A DNA stretch of 64,000 nucleotides from DASUFZ01 sp035541475 (GTDB lineage Bacteria > Myxococcota_A > UBA9160 > SMWR01). Made by a program: the position numbers and the translations under genes. The stretch spans positions 93,378 to 157,377 of the forward strand of contig DATKND010000119.1 in assembly GCA_035541475.1 (NCBI GenBank). Reading direction: 5' to 3'. The notes under the pieces are model-generated. The model was not told where the DNA came from and did not search any database. It worked only from the letters and a program-made list of their open reading frames with translations. How positions within the stretch are numbered: position 1 is the stretch's first letter; every line of letters starts with the position of its first letter. Below are positions 11,377 to 23,610 of this stretch, one piece after another.

Positions 11377-12300
11377 CTATGCCAGCGCCTTCTTCAACGC
11401 GCCCGCCGCCTGCGCGACGGCCTTCTTCGCCTGATCGAGCATCGCGCCCATGCCGAAGAAGCCGTGGAACATGCCGTCGTAGCGAGTCGTCGCGACGTCG
11501 ACGCCGGCCTCGCGCAGACGCGCCGCGTAGGCCTCGCCCTCGTCGCGCAGCGGATCGAACTCGGCCGTGATGCAGAGTCCGGGCGGCAGACCCGTCAGAT
11601 CCTTCGCGCGCAGCGGCGACGCGTAGGGGTTCGCCGCGTCCGCCGGATCGGCGAGGTACTTGCTCCAGAACCACTTCATCATGTTCGTCGTGAGGAAGTA
11701 GCCCTCCGCGTTCTCGCGGTACGACGGCGTGTCGAAGCTCGCGTCGGTCACCGGATACACGAGGAGCTGGAGGCGGAGCCGCGGGCCGCGGCGGTCGCGC
11801 GCCATCTGCGAGACGACCGCCGTGAGATTCCCGCCGGCGCTGTCGCCGCCGACCGCGATGCGCGCGGTGTCGATCCCGAGCTCGCGGCCGCGCTCGGCCA
11901 CGAAACGCGTGACCGCATAGCAATCCTCGGGCGCGGCCGGGAACGGGTGCTCGGGCGCGAGCCGGTAGTCGACCGACACGACCGCGCAGCCGGCCGCGTT
12001 CGCGAGGCTGCGGCAGACTCCGTCGTGCGATTCGAGATTGCAGAGCACGAAGCCGCCGCCATGGAAGTAGACGAGGCCGGGCAGCGCCGACTTCGACTCC
12101 GGGCGGTAGAGGCGCACCGGGATCTCGCCGTCCGGGCCGGGCAGCCGCAGGTTCTCGACGTGCGCGACGCGCTCGGGCTCGCCGGGCGCGAGCGCGGATT
12201 GCTCGAAGCCCTGGCGCAGCAGCGGCAGCGGGATCGCCTCGAAGTCCGGCATCGGAGGGAACTGGGCCAGAAAAGCCTTCGCCTGGGGGTCGAGCGGCAT
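11377..12300 (-). CDS. Hormone-sensitive-lipase family alpha/beta hydrolase (acetyl esterase-like)
   Basis: A 307-residue esterase of family IV. The oxyanion-hole motif HGGGF, the nucleophile elbow GGDSAGGN, the acid region EFDPLRDEG and the terminal histidine in GMFHGF are all present and in the usual order. It would hydrolyse short acyl esters in the cytosol; the natural substrate is unknown. The ATG at 12300 begins MPLDPQAKAFL, the standard family N-terminus. It is divergent from the COQ4-like gene (61 bases between the starts) and is followed on its own strand by the monooxygenase remnant and the alcohol dehydrogenase. Confidence 0.93.
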   Translation of the reverse strand: MPLDPQAKAFLAQFPPMPDFEAIPLPLLRQGFEQSALAPGEPERVAHVENLRLPGPDGEIPVRLYRPESKSALPGLVYFHGGGFVLCNLESHDGVCRSLANAAGCAVVSVDYRLAPEHPFPAAPEDCYAVTRFVAERGRELGIDTARIAVGGDSAGGNLTAVVSQMARDRRGPRLRLQLLVYPVTDASFDTPSYRENAEGYFLTTNMMKWFWSKYLADPADAANPYASPLRAKDLTGLPPGLCITAEFDPLRDEGEAYAARLREAGVDVATTRYDGMFHGFFGMGAMLDQAKKAVAQAAGALKKALA

Positions 12301-12361
12301 GCGTCCTCCGTCGAAAAGGGGTGTGGCATCATACCCACCTTCGCGCGCTCGGAGGATTCCG
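12301..12361. promoter_or_regulatory. Divergent start region between esterase and COQ4-like genes
   Basis: This 61-base gap must hold the start signals of two divergent genes. On the minus strand a TATGAT hexamer (12333 down to 12328) is one base from the sigma-70 -10 consensus and lies 28 bases before the esterase start. A GGAGG just before the ATG at 12362 is the ribosome site of the COQ4-like gene. No convincing -35 element or operator was found. Confidence 0.35.
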
Positions 12362-13138
12362 ATGACGGCCTCGACTTCGACCCTTCCCCGCATCGCGCCT
12401 CCGCCGCCGAAGCGCACGGTGCAGTGGCGGAAGGCGCGCGCCGCGCTCGGCCGCCTGATCGCCGACCCGGAGCGCACCGATCAGGTCTTCGAGCTGATCG
12501 ACGCGCTCGCGGGCGATGCCGGCGAGCGCAACTTCCAGCGCTTCCTGCGCACGCCCGAAGCGCCGCGCCTGCTGGCCGAGAAGCCGTCGCTGCTGCGCGC
12601 GCTCTGCGATCGCACGCGCCTCGAGGCGCTGCCCGCCGGCACGCTCGGCCGCGAGTACGCGCGCTTCATGCGCGCGGGCGGGATCGAGGCGCAGGGGCTC
12701 GTCGACGCCTCGATGGAGGCGGACCGGCGCACCGGCGAGCTGCCGCTCGATCCCGACCGCGAGTGGTTCTACGCGCGGCTCCGCGACATGCACGACCTCT
12801 GGCACGTGCTGACCGGCTACGGCCGCGACCTCGCCGGCGAGGCGACCTTGCTCGCCTTCACGCACGCGCAGACGCGCAACCGCGGGATCCTGGCGATCGT
12901 GCTGGCCGCGGTCGCGAAGGGGCCGAAGAGCCTCGACCTCGGGTGGCCGCGTTACCTGCTGCGCGCGTGGCTGCGCGGCCGCCGCGCGTCGCTGCTCTGC
13001 GCTGCGCCGTGGGAGGAGCTCCTGCCGCTGACGCTCACCGAGGTGCGCCGACGCCTGCGCGTGTCGGAGCCCGAGCGGGCGCACCCGGGCGGGATCCTGG
13101 TCGCGGGCGAGGGGACGCTGCGCCCGGCCGCTTCGTGA
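12362..13138 (+). CDS. COQ4-family protein
   Basis: A 258-residue protein of the Coq4 family. The signature HDxxHx11E appears as HDLWHVLTGYG...GE, with H144, D145, H148 and E160 as likely zinc ligands. In eukaryotes COQ4 acts in ubiquinone biosynthesis (recently linked to ring decarboxylation/hydroxylation); bacterial members are poorly studied. No other ubiquinone gene is near. A GGAGG precedes the ATG; an alternative in-frame start lies upstream at 12299 but would add residues unlike the family. The stop overlaps the GTG of the next gene (GTGA), suggesting coupling with the gamma-glutamyltransferase-like gene. Confidence 0.8.
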   Translation: MTASTSTLPRIAPPPPKRTVQWRKARAALGRLIADPERTDQVFELIDALAGDAGERNFQRFLRTPEAPRLLAEKPSLLRALCDRTRLEALPAGTLGREYARFMRAGGIEAQGLVDASMEADRRTGELPLDPDREWFYARLRDMHDLWHVLTGYGRDLAGEATLLAFTHAQTRNRGILAIVLAAVAKGPKSLDLGWPRYLLRAWLRGRRASLLCAAPWEELLPLTLTEVRRRLRVSEPERAHPGGILVAGEGTLRPAAS

Positions 13139-14925
13139 GCTTCACGACGCGACCTTGCGTCGCCGGCTACGGCGGCGCCGTCGCGGCGGGCCACTATCTC
13201 GCGGCGCAGATCGGAGCGGCCGAGCTCGCGCGCGGCGGCAACGCGGCCGACGCCGCCTGCGCGATGGGCTTCGCGCTCCAGGTGCTGGAGCCGCACCAGA
13301 ACGGACCCGCCGGCGAGGTGCCGATCCTCGTGTGGGACGCGCGCGCCGAGCGCGCGACGGTGATCTCGGGTCAGGGTCCGGCGCCGGCCGGCGCGACGAT
13401 CGAGGCGATGCGCGCGCGAAGCCTCGATCCGATCCCGCCCGACGGCTTCCTGCCGGCGCCCGTCCCCGCGGCGCTCGACGCCTGGTGCCTCCTGCTCGAG
13501 CGCTTCGGCACGCGCCGCCTCTCGGACGTGCTCTCGCCCGCGCGCGGCCTCGCAGAGCGCGGCTACCCGATGTACGGCTTCATGCGGCTGATCCTGCGGA
13601 TCGTCGCACCGCGCTTCGAGTCCGAGTGGCCGAGCAGCGCGCAGATCTATCTGCCGCTGCGCGCCGACGGCGATCGCCAGACCAACCCTCCGCTCGGCCG
13701 CTTCTTCGCCGCGCTGATGGACGCCGAGCGCGCGGCCGGCAGCTCGCGCGAGTCCGGCATCCGCGCCGCGCGCGACCACTTCTACCGCGGCGCGCCGGCG
13801 GAGCAGATCGAGCGCTTCCTCGCGACACCGATCGCGGACGCGAGCGGCGCGCGCCACGCGGGCCTGCTGACGGCCGACGACCTCGCGCGCTACGCCGGGC
13901 GCTTCGAGGATCCGTGCGAGATCGACTACCGCGGCGCGCGCGTCTTCAAGCCGGGACCCTGGAGCCAGGGCCCCGTGTTCCTCCAGCAGCTCCGGCTGCT
14001 CGAGGGCTTCGACCTGCGCGCGACCAGCCGGCGCAGCGCCGAGTCGCTGCACCTCCAGATCGAGGCGTCGAAGCTCGCCTACGCCGACCGCGACGCCTGC
14101 TACGGCGATCCGCTCTTCGCGGACGTGCCGCTCGCGACCTTGCTCTCGGCGGACTACGCCGCCGAGCGTCGTGCGCTGATCGAGCGCGAGAAGGCGTCGC
14201 TCGCGCTGCGCCCCGGTCTCGGCCGGCTGCCCGAGGGCTGGCCGCGCGTGCTGTCGGCCGGCGTGGCTGCACCCCTCAGGAGCGCGCAGCTCGCAGGCCC
14301 CACCGAGCCGCACGCGCTCGCCGCGCACGGACGCCGCGACACCACGCAGCTCGTCGCCGTCGACCGCGAGGGCAATGTCGTCGTCGCGACGCCGTCGGGC
14401 GGCTGGATCATGAGCTCACCGTGCGTGCCCGAGCTCGGCTTCCCCGTCGGCACGCGGCTCCAGATGGCCGTGCTCGATCCCGATCACCCGAATGCGCTGG
14501 CGCCGGGCAAACGCCCGCGCACGACGCTCTCGCCGTCGCTCGCGCGGCTGCCCGATGGACGCACGCTCGGCTTCGGCACGCCGGGCGGCGACCAGCAGGA
14601 CCAGTGGACGCTTCCCTTCTTCCTCGACCTCGTCGACCACGGCGTCGCGGATCTCCAGGAGGCGATCGACGCGCCGACCGTGCACAGCGAGCACATGCCG
14701 AGCTCGTTCTACCCGCGCCACGCGCAGCCCGGCGTCGTGAAGGCGGAGGATCGCTTCGAGCCCGGCGTACTCGACGAGCTCGAGCGCCGCGGCCACCTCG
14801 TGCGGCGAACGCCCGGCTGGGATCACGGCCGCGTGCTCGCCGTCACGCATCTCGCCGGGTCTGGCCTCAGCATGGCAGCAGCCTCGCCGCGCTTCGAGAC
14901 GGCGTACGCCATCGCGCTCCCCTGA
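13135..14925 (+). CDS. Gamma-glutamyltransferase family Ntn-hydrolase
   Basis: A 596-residue Ntn-hydrolase of the gamma-glutamyltransferase type. The self-processing site is RRDTTQLVAVDREGN, with T403 as the expected new N-terminal nucleophile; the following position is Q rather than the usual H. Other family marks are GGNAADAA near the start, FLPAPVPAALDAW, and PGKRPRTTLSPSL and FGTPGGDQQDQW in the small subunit. No clear signal peptide is seen, so it may be cytosolic, unlike most periplasmic GGTs. Substrates could be glutathione, other gamma-glutamyl amides or acylated compounds; cephalosporin acylase-like activity is also possible. The start GTG overlaps the COQ4-like stop. Confidence 0.9.
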   Translation: MSFTTRPCVAGYGGAVAAGHYLAAQIGAAELARGGNAADAACAMGFALQVLEPHQNGPAGEVPILVWDARAERATVISGQGPAPAGATIEAMRARSLDPIPPDGFLPAPVPAALDAWCLLLERFGTRRLSDVLSPARGLAERGYPMYGFMRLILRIVAPRFESEWPSSAQIYLPLRADGDRQTNPPLGRFFAALMDAERAAGSSRESGIRAARDHFYRGAPAEQIERFLATPIADASGARHAGLLTADDLARYAGRFEDPCEIDYRGARVFKPGPWSQGPVFLQQLRLLEGFDLRATSRRSAESLHLQIEASKLAYADRDACYGDPLFADVPLATLLSADYAAERRALIEREKASLALRPGLGRLPEGWPRVLSAGVAAPLRSAQLAGPTEPHALAAHGRRDTTQLVAVDREGNVVVATPSGGWIMSSPCVPELGFPVGTRLQMAVLDPDHPNALAPGKRPRTTLSPSLARLPDGRTLGFGTPGGDQQDQWTLPFFLDLVDHGVADLQEAIDAPTVHSEHMPSSFYPRHAQPGVVKAEDRFEPGVLDELERRGHLVRRTPGWDHGRVLAVTHLAGSGLSMAAASPRFETAYAIALP

Positions 14926-14928
14926 TCG

Positions 14929-14958
14929 ATCTCCGCTCGGCTGCGCCTCGCTGCGCGC
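14929..14958. repeat. Intergenic GC-rich repeat, copy A
   Basis: The stretch CTCCGCTCGGCTGCGCCTCGCTGCGCG, just after the stop of the gamma-glutamyltransferase-like gene, is nearly the same as a stretch at 51521-51548 between two PilT genes (CTCCGCTCGGCTCCGCCTCGCTCCGCG; two C/G differences). Both lie outside genes. The remaining bases up to uvrA (14959-15102) hold GC-rich sequence with no recognised site. Confidence 0.45.
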
Positions 14959-15102
14959 GGCGGCGCCGGAGAAGTGCAGAACGGGCCTCCGCCGCCGCTT
15001 GCGGCGACCCCGCGCGCCTTCGGCGCTCGGTGGCGTCCGCGTCAGCAGGCTTCGCGGCGCGCGGCCGCCGTGCTTGCGCGGTTGGATATCCTCCGCTCCC
15101 CC

Positions 15103-17982
<2,880 letters not shown>

Positions 17983-18576
17983 CGAAGCGCCGGAACGGCT
18001 CGATCGCCGCCATGTAGAGCGGCGTGAAGCGCGAGACGGGCGCGACGTACACCGCGAAGTAGAAGCGATGGCCGCCGGCGCGCGGCACGAGCGCGGAGCA
18101 CACGAAACCGTGCACCGTCGCGTTGCGCACCTCGCCGAGCGCCTCGCGCGGCAGCTCGTAGAGCACGCGGAAGAGGCCGTCGCGCGTGCCGGTCGGGACG
18201 AGCGAGCGCCGGCGCAGCGCGTCGGGCACGCGCGCGTCGGAGTACAGCCGCTCCGAAACCGGCCGGTCCCAGCCGAACACGCGGCCGAGCCAGAAGCGGA
18301 AGCCGAAGAGCGCGCGGCTCGCGAGCCCCCGCCGCTCGCTCGCGAAGAGCAGGCGCTTCGCGTCGGCGACCTTGCGACCTTCGCCGCCGCCCGGCAGATC
18401 GACCACCGAGACGTCGCGCAGCGGCACGCCGCGCAGCAGCGCGTGCGCCTCGAGGTCGAGAGCCAGGTATTCGGCGGGATCGACGCGCAGGAAGTCGGTC
18501 TCCCGAGCGCGACGGGACGCGAGGCAGGATAGCCTCATGCAGACCCGAATCGACACGAGACGAGGAGGAGCGCGTG

Positions 18577-20196
18577 ATGAAGCAAGAAGAGGTCTGGCAG
18601 TCGCTCGAGCGACACCGCGACGCCGTGCGCAGCAAGCCGCTGCGCGAGCTCTTCGCGTCCGGCCCCGGCCGCGCCGAGCGCTTCTCGTGCGAGGGAGCCG
18701 GGCTCTTCCTCGACTACTCGAAGCAGCGGATCACGCAGGAGACGCTCTCGCTGCTGCTCGAGCTCGCGCGCGCGTCCGATCTGCGCGCCTTCATCGACGC
18801 GATGTTCGCCGGCGCGACGCTCAACCCGACCGAGCGGCGCGCGGTGCTGCACGTCGCGCTGCGCGCGCCGCAGGGGGAGAAGATCCTCGTCGACGGGCAG
18901 GACGTCGTGCAGGAGGTGCACGCGGCGCTCGAGCGCATGCGCACCTTCACGCTCCAGATCTCGACGGGCACCTGGAAGGGCTACACCGGCAAGCGAATCC
19001 GCCACGTGATCAACATCGGCATCGGAGGCTCGGACCTCGGCCCGCGCATGGCCGTGCGCGCGCTCCGGGCCTACGCCGACCCGGGGCTGGACGTGCGCTT
19101 CGTCGCCAACGTCGATCCGGCCGACTTCGCCAACGCGGTCGCCGGCCTCGACCCCGCGGAGACGCTCTTCATCGTCTGCTCGAAGACCTTCACGACGCAG
19201 GAGACCCTGGCCAATGCGCGCGCCGCGCGCGCGTGGTCCCTCGGCGCGCTCGGTGACAAGGCCGCGGTCGCGCGCCACTTCGCTGCGGTCTCGACGAATC
19301 TCTCGGCCGTCGCCGAGTTTGGCATCGACCCCGCGAACGCCTTCCCGATGTGGGACTGGGTCGGCGGGCGCTACTCGCTCGATTCGGCGATCGGGCTCTC
19401 GATCATGCTCGCGATCGGCCCGCCGCAGTTCCAGCTCTTCCTCGGCGGGCTGCACGCGATGGACGAGCACTTCCGCAGCGCGCCCTTCGAACGCAACCTG
19501 CCCGTGCTGCTCGCGCTCACGGGCATCTGGAACATCGATCTCCTCGGCGCGGACACGCTGGCCGTGCTGCCCTACGCCGAGGATCTCTCGCTCTTCCCGG
19601 CGTGGCTCCAGCAGCTCGACATGGAGAGCAACGGGAAGTCGGTGACGCTCGCCGGCACACCGGTGCGTCACGGCACCGCGCCGATCGTGTGGGGCCAACC
19701 CGGCACGAACGGCCAGCACGCGTTCCACCAGCTCATCCACCAGGGCGACCGCCTCGTGCCGTGCGACTTCATCGGCTTCGCGAAGAGCCACTCCCGGAAC
19801 CACGAGCAACACACGATGCTGCTCGCGAACCTGATCGCGCAGAGCGAGGCGCTCGCTTTCGGCAAGACACCCGACGAGGTGCGCGCCGAGGGCGTCGCCG
19901 CGGAGCTCGTCCCGCACCGCACCTTCCCGGGCAACCGGCCTAGCAACACCCTGCTCGCCGAGCAGCTCACTCCGTACACGCTCGGCGCTCTGTGCGCGCT
20001 CTACGAGCACAAGGTCGCCGTGCAGGGTCGGATCTGGAACATCAACAGCTTCGACCAGTGGGGCGTCGAGCTCGGCAAGGTGCTCGCGACCCGCGTGCTG
20101 AAGGAGCTCGGCTCCAGCGAGGAGCCGAAGCTCGCGCACGACGGGAGCACGAACGCGCTGGTACGAAGGCTCCGCGCTCGAACGAAGACCGGCTGA
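18577..20196 (+). CDS. pgi: Glucose-6-phosphate isomerase
   Basis: A 539-residue enzyme that interconverts glucose-6-phosphate and fructose-6-phosphate. Visible family motifs are IGIGGSDLGPRMA, DWVGGRYSLDSAIGLS, GTNGQHAFHQLIHQG and FDQWGVELGK. The ring-opening histidine (in AKSHSRN) and the catalytic lysine (VELGK) are present. The position of the catalytic base, glutamate in WGEPGTNGQH of the E. coli enzyme, is glutamine here (Q374, WGQPGTNGQH); this position varies in some bacterial enzymes as I recall. A GAGGAGG at 18562-18568 precedes adjacent GTG (18574) and ATG (18577) codons; ATG is preferred. The gene converges on the transglutaminase operon with a 10-base gap. Confidence 0.95.
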   Translation: MKQEEVWQSLERHRDAVRSKPLRELFASGPGRAERFSCEGAGLFLDYSKQRITQETLSLLLELARASDLRAFIDAMFAGATLNPTERRAVLHVALRAPQGEKILVDGQDVVQEVHAALERMRTFTLQISTGTWKGYTGKRIRHVINIGIGGSDLGPRMAVRALRAYADPGLDVRFVANVDPADFANAVAGLDPAETLFIVCSKTFTTQETLANARAARAWSLGALGDKAAVARHFAAVSTNLSAVAEFGIDPANAFPMWDWVGGRYSLDSAIGLSIMLAIGPPQFQLFLGGLHAMDEHFRSAPFERNLPVLLALTGIWNIDLLGADTLAVLPYAEDLSLFPAWLQQLDMESNGKSVTLAGTPVRHGTAPIVWGQPGTNGQHAFHQLIHQGDRLVPCDFIGFAKSHSRNHEQHTMLLANLIAQSEALAFGKTPDEVRAEGVAAELVPHRTFPGNRPSNTLLAEQLTPYTLGALCALYEHKVAVQGRIWNINSFDQWGVELGKVLATRVLKELGSSEEPKLAHDGSTNALVRRLRARTKTG

Positions 20197-20206
20197 AACC
20201 CGTCGG

Positions 20207-21115
20207 TCAGCCCGCCACGACCTCCACGTCCACCGCGACCTCGACCGTGTGCTCGCCACCGCCGAGGATCACGCCCTTGATCGGCGCGACGTCCGCGTAG
20301 TCGCGGCCCCAGGCGAGCGTGAGATGCTGATCGCTGGTGACCAGATCATTGGTCGGGTCGACGTCGATCCAGCCGGCGTCGCCACACCAGACCGACACCC
20401 AGGCGTGGCTGGCGTCGGCGCCGACGAGCACGGCCTCTTCGCCCCCTTCTTCTTCTTCCTTCGCCTCACTCCGCGCGCGCCGCGTGTGCAGGTACCCGCT
20501 CACATAACGAGCCGGCAGACCCAGCGCGCGCAGGCACGCGAGCTCGAGGTGCGCGAAGTCCTGACACACGCCGTGGCGACGCGCGAGCACCTCCTCGACC
20601 GGCGTCGTCACCGAGGTCGCGCCGGGCCGGTACTCGAAGTCGGCGCGGATGCGGCGCGTGAGGTCGAGGACCGCGTCGAGGATCGGTCGCCCCGCCGCGA
20701 ACGACGGCAGCGCATAGCGAGCGAAGGCCGGCTGCACGGGCACGAGCGGCGAGTCGAAGCTCATCTCGTACGCCGAGAGCGCCTCGTGCGTCGTCTGCGT
20801 GCGGATCTCTGCGCGCAGCTCCTCCCACGCCGGCGTCGCCGACGGCCGCACGGGCCGCACGCTCGCGATCTCGAGCTCGCTCCGCGCCGTCACCACCATG
20901 CGGTGGTGCGGCTCCTGCAACGTGAAGAAGCTCGCGCGGTTGCCGAAGTAGTCGAGCGAGGAACCGAGCACGGCGGGCGTCGGCTCGATCGCGAGCGCGG
21001 TCGCGAGGCAGCGCTGGCGCGGCGCGCTGCGCGGCTCGAGACGCATCTCGTTGTGGCAGATCGAGACGAGCTCCTCGTAGGCGTAGGTCGTCGTGTGCGT
21101 GACGCGGTAGTGCAT
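20207..21115 (-). CDS. Transglutaminase-like protein (short form)
   Basis: A 302-residue protein with an N-terminal beta domain beginning MHYRVTHTTTYAYEELV and a transglutaminase-like core. The catalytic triad is visible as GVCQDFAHLE (Cys), DASHAWVSVW (His) and IDVDPTND (Asp). An unusual acidic loop, KEEEEGGEE, sits just before the histidine. Genes of this type are regularly found with a permuted ATP-grasp/alpha-E protein and a large transglutaminase, as here (as in the Rv2566-Rv2569c region of Mycobacterium). They have been proposed to take part in peptide-bond synthesis and cleavage; no substrate is known. Its ATG shares one base with the upstream stop (TGATG), so it is translationally coupled. 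Confidence 0.92.
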   Translation of the reverse strand: MHYRVTHTTTYAYEELVSICHNEMRLEPRSAPRQRCLATALAIEPTPAVLGSSLDYFGNRASFFTLQEPHHRMVVTARSELEIASVRPVRPSATPAWEELRAEIRTQTTHEALSAYEMSFDSPLVPVQPAFARYALPSFAAGRPILDAVLDLTRRIRADFEYRPGATSVTTPVEEVLARRHGVCQDFAHLELACLRALGLPARYVSGYLHTRRARSEAKEEEEGGEEAVLVGADASHAWVSVWCGDAGWIDVDPTNDLVTSDQHLTLAWGRDYADVAPIKGVILGGGEHTVEVAVDVEVVAG

Positions 21116-23601
21116 CAGAAGCGCTCGATCCGGCGCGACTCGCCCGCGTGCGAGAGATACGCGCGCGTCAGCACGTCCGAGAGCGCGCGCAGATCGCCCT
21201 GCGTGCGCGCGAGCAGCTCCTCGAGGCGCAGCCGCTTGCCGTCCTCCACGCGACAGAGCTCCGCGACGTCTGCGAGCCGCACGCGCGCGAGCGCGGAGAG
21301 CGCGATGCGCGATTCTGGCGGGCGCTCGACGTGACCCCGCGCGGACGGCAGCTCCGCCACGTGACCCTCGAGCGCGACGAGCTGGAAGGCGAGCGCGCGC
21401 GGGTTCGTCTCGTCGGTGAGCAGCAGATCGAGGGCCGGCGCCGCCTGCAGCTCGCCGCGGTAGCGACGCCGATACGTGATCGCGCTCTCGGCCGCCTGGA
21501 GCATTGCCTCGAGGCGCGGCGCCTCGTCGTCGTGCGCCTGCACGAGACACGCGCCTAGCAAGATGCTCGTCCATGCGCCGCGCTCGACGCGGCGCCCCAT
21601 GTCGGCGAAGCGCCAGCCGAGCGAGCGGGTCATGCTCTCCATCGAGAGACCGCTCCAGGCCGCGAGCCGCATCATCGTGCCGTTCAGCTGTTGGCGCGCG
21701 GCGCCGGCGCTGTGGACCGGCGCCTGCGATCGCAGCTCCGACAGCACGCGCCAGGTGTCGAGCGAGAGCTGGTCCCGCAGCGACGACGCGAGCTGGTGCA
21801 CCATGCGAAGGGTCGTGCGGAGCGAGCGCGGCGACTCGTCCTCGAACAGGAACGTGAGCAGCGCGCGCTCGTCGCGGCGGAGCGGCTCGGCGCCGCCCGC
21901 GTGGCGCGAGAGCGCCTCGAGCAGCGCGGGCAGGGCGACCGCCGCTTCCGCGCCCTCGTCGTTCACGCGCACGAGCACCTCGCGCGCGATGCGCGCCGTG
22001 CCCTCCGCGCGCTCGACGTAGCGGCCGAGCCAGAAGAGGTTGTCGGCCACGCGCGACGGCAGCTCGGCGCCCGCGCGCGTCAGCTCGATCGGCGCGCCGG
22101 CCGCGCGCAGCAAGGTGATCGGCGCCGGCGGCCGCTCGCACGAGATCCAGGTGTCCTTGCTGCCGCCGCCGCGCTGCATCGAGACGACCAGCGAGTCGCG
22201 CGCGGTGGAGATGCGCGTCAGACCGCCGGGCATCAGCTCCCAGGCGCCCTGCCCGGCCGACGTCGCGAAGGCCCGCAGCACCAGATGGCGCGGCTGCACG
22301 TTCTCGCCGTCCCAGACCGGTGTCGTCGAGAGCGCGACCTGCTCCTGCGCGACGAAGGCGTGCGGGCTCGCTCGCAGTCGCGCGCAGAGCGCCTCGCGCT
22401 CGCCTTTCGAGAGCCGCGCGCCGAAGACAGGCTCCATGCGCGGCGACGGAAACGCCGGCTTGATCACGAGCTCGGTGACATGGCTCTCCACGTACTCGAG
22501 CGCCTCGCTCTGACCACACCACCAGGTCGCGACGGACGGCAGCGCCAGCTCCTCGCCGAGGAGCGCGCGGCAGAGACTCGGCAAGAATGCGAGCAGCGCG
22601 GGCGTCTCGACGAGCCCCGAGCCCAGCGCGTTCGCGACCGCGACGTTGCCGGCGCGCGCCGCGTGCACGAGACCCGCGACGCCGAGCGACGAGTCGCTCC
22701 GCAGCGAGAGCGGATCGCAGAAGAGGTCGTCGACGCGGCGCAGCAGCACGTCCACGCGCTGGAGTCCGCCGAGCGTCTTGAGATACAGCATGCGGTCGCG
22801 CACGGTGAGATCGCCGCCCTCGACCAGGGTGAGTCCGAGGTAGCGCGCGAGGTACGCGTGCTCGAAGTAGGTCTCGTTGTAGGGACCGGGCGTCAGCAGC
22901 GCGATGTGCGGATCGTCGCGCTGGCGCGGCGCGAGCGAGTGGAGCGTGTCGCGCAGCCGCCGGAAGAATCCGGCCAGGCGCTCGACCCGGCTCTCGCGGA
23001 ACGCCTCGGAGAGCGTGCGCGAGACGACGATGCGGTTCTCGAGCGCGTAGCCCGCGCCCGACGGCGCCTGCGTGCGGTCGGCCAGCACCCACCACTGTCC
23101 CGTCGGCGCGCGTGCGAGGTCGGCGGCGTAGAGCTGGAGCCACGAGGCCTGCGGCAGCCTCAGCCCGTGACACGGACGCAGGTAGGTTGGATGCGCGAAG
23201 ACCAGCGCCGGCGGCAAGAGCCCGTCGCGCAGCAGGCGCTGCGGTCCGTAGAGATCGCCGAGGATCGCGTCGAGGAGCCGCGCGCGCTGCGCGAGCGCCG
23301 CGCGAAGCTGCTCCCACTCGGCCTGCGCCAGCACCAGCGGGATCGGATCGAGCTCCCACGGCCGATCCATGCCGCGCGGATCGCCGTAGACGTTGTAGGT
23401 CACGCCGTTCTCGTGGATCAGCCGCCGCCCGAGCTCCCAGCGCCGCGCGAGCTCGCCGGCGCCGAGATCCTGGAGAGAGCGCACGACCGGCTCCCAGTGC
23501 GCGCGCGTCTTGCCCGCCGGCTCCTGCATCTCGTCGTGCAGGCCGGTCAGCGCCTCGTAGTCGAGCTGGAGGGCCTCCTGCCCCGCGCCTCGCTCCGTCA
23601 T
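21115..23601 (-). CDS. Circularly permuted ATP-grasp / alpha-E fusion protein
   Basis: An 828-residue protein that joins two modules usually encoded separately or together in this gene neighbourhood. Residues up to about 480 form the circularly permuted ATP-grasp part (GVTYNVYGDPRGMDRPW, DPIPLVL, DLYGPQRLL, and LTPGPYNETYFEHAYLAR). The C-terminal part is an alpha-E domain, mostly helical, starting near LPSRVADNLFWLGRYVERAEG. It is the predicted ligase of the operon, forming an amide bond at ATP cost, with the flanking transglutaminase-fold proteins acting on the product. It is 9 bases downstream of the large transglutaminase gene and overlaps the short one. Confidence 0.92.
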   Translation of the reverse strand: MTERGAGQEALQLDYEALTGLHDEMQEPAGKTRAHWEPVVRSLQDLGAGELARRWELGRRLIHENGVTYNVYGDPRGMDRPWELDPIPLVLAQAEWEQLRAALAQRARLLDAILGDLYGPQRLLRDGLLPPALVFAHPTYLRPCHGLRLPQASWLQLYAADLARAPTGQWWVLADRTQAPSGAGYALENRIVVSRTLSEAFRESRVERLAGFFRRLRDTLHSLAPRQRDDPHIALLTPGPYNETYFEHAYLARYLGLTLVEGGDLTVRDRMLYLKTLGGLQRVDVLLRRVDDLFCDPLSLRSDSSLGVAGLVHAARAGNVAVANALGSGLVETPALLAFLPSLCRALLGEELALPSVATWWCGQSEALEYVESHVTELVIKPAFPSPRMEPVFGARLSKGEREALCARLRASPHAFVAQEQVALSTTPVWDGENVQPRHLVLRAFATSAGQGAWELMPGGLTRISTARDSLVVSMQRGGGSKDTWISCERPPAPITLLRAAGAPIELTRAGAELPSRVADNLFWLGRYVERAEGTARIAREVLVRVNDEGAEAAVALPALLEALSRHAGGAEPLRRDERALLTFLFEDESPRSLRTTLRMVHQLASSLRDQLSLDTWRVLSELRSQAPVHSAGAARQQLNGTMMRLAAWSGLSMESMTRSLGWRFADMGRRVERGAWTSILLGACLVQAHDDEAPRLEAMLQAAESAITYRRRYRGELQAAPALDLLLTDETNPRALAFQLVALEGHVAELPSARGHVERPPESRIALSALARVRLADVAELCRVEDGKRLRLEELLARTQGDLRALSDVLTRAYLSHAGESRRIERF

Positions 23602-23610
23602 GCGAGCACC

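Noticed and set aside
11464..14925. A plus-strand frame of 1153 codons reading through the esterase antisense into the GGT-like gene.
   Set aside because: Only the part from GTG 13135 shows family homology; the upstream part is antisense to a clear esterase.
20197..20206. A shared terminator between pgi and the short transglutaminase gene.
   Set aside because: Only 10 bases separate the convergent stops and no stem-loop with a U-run is seen.
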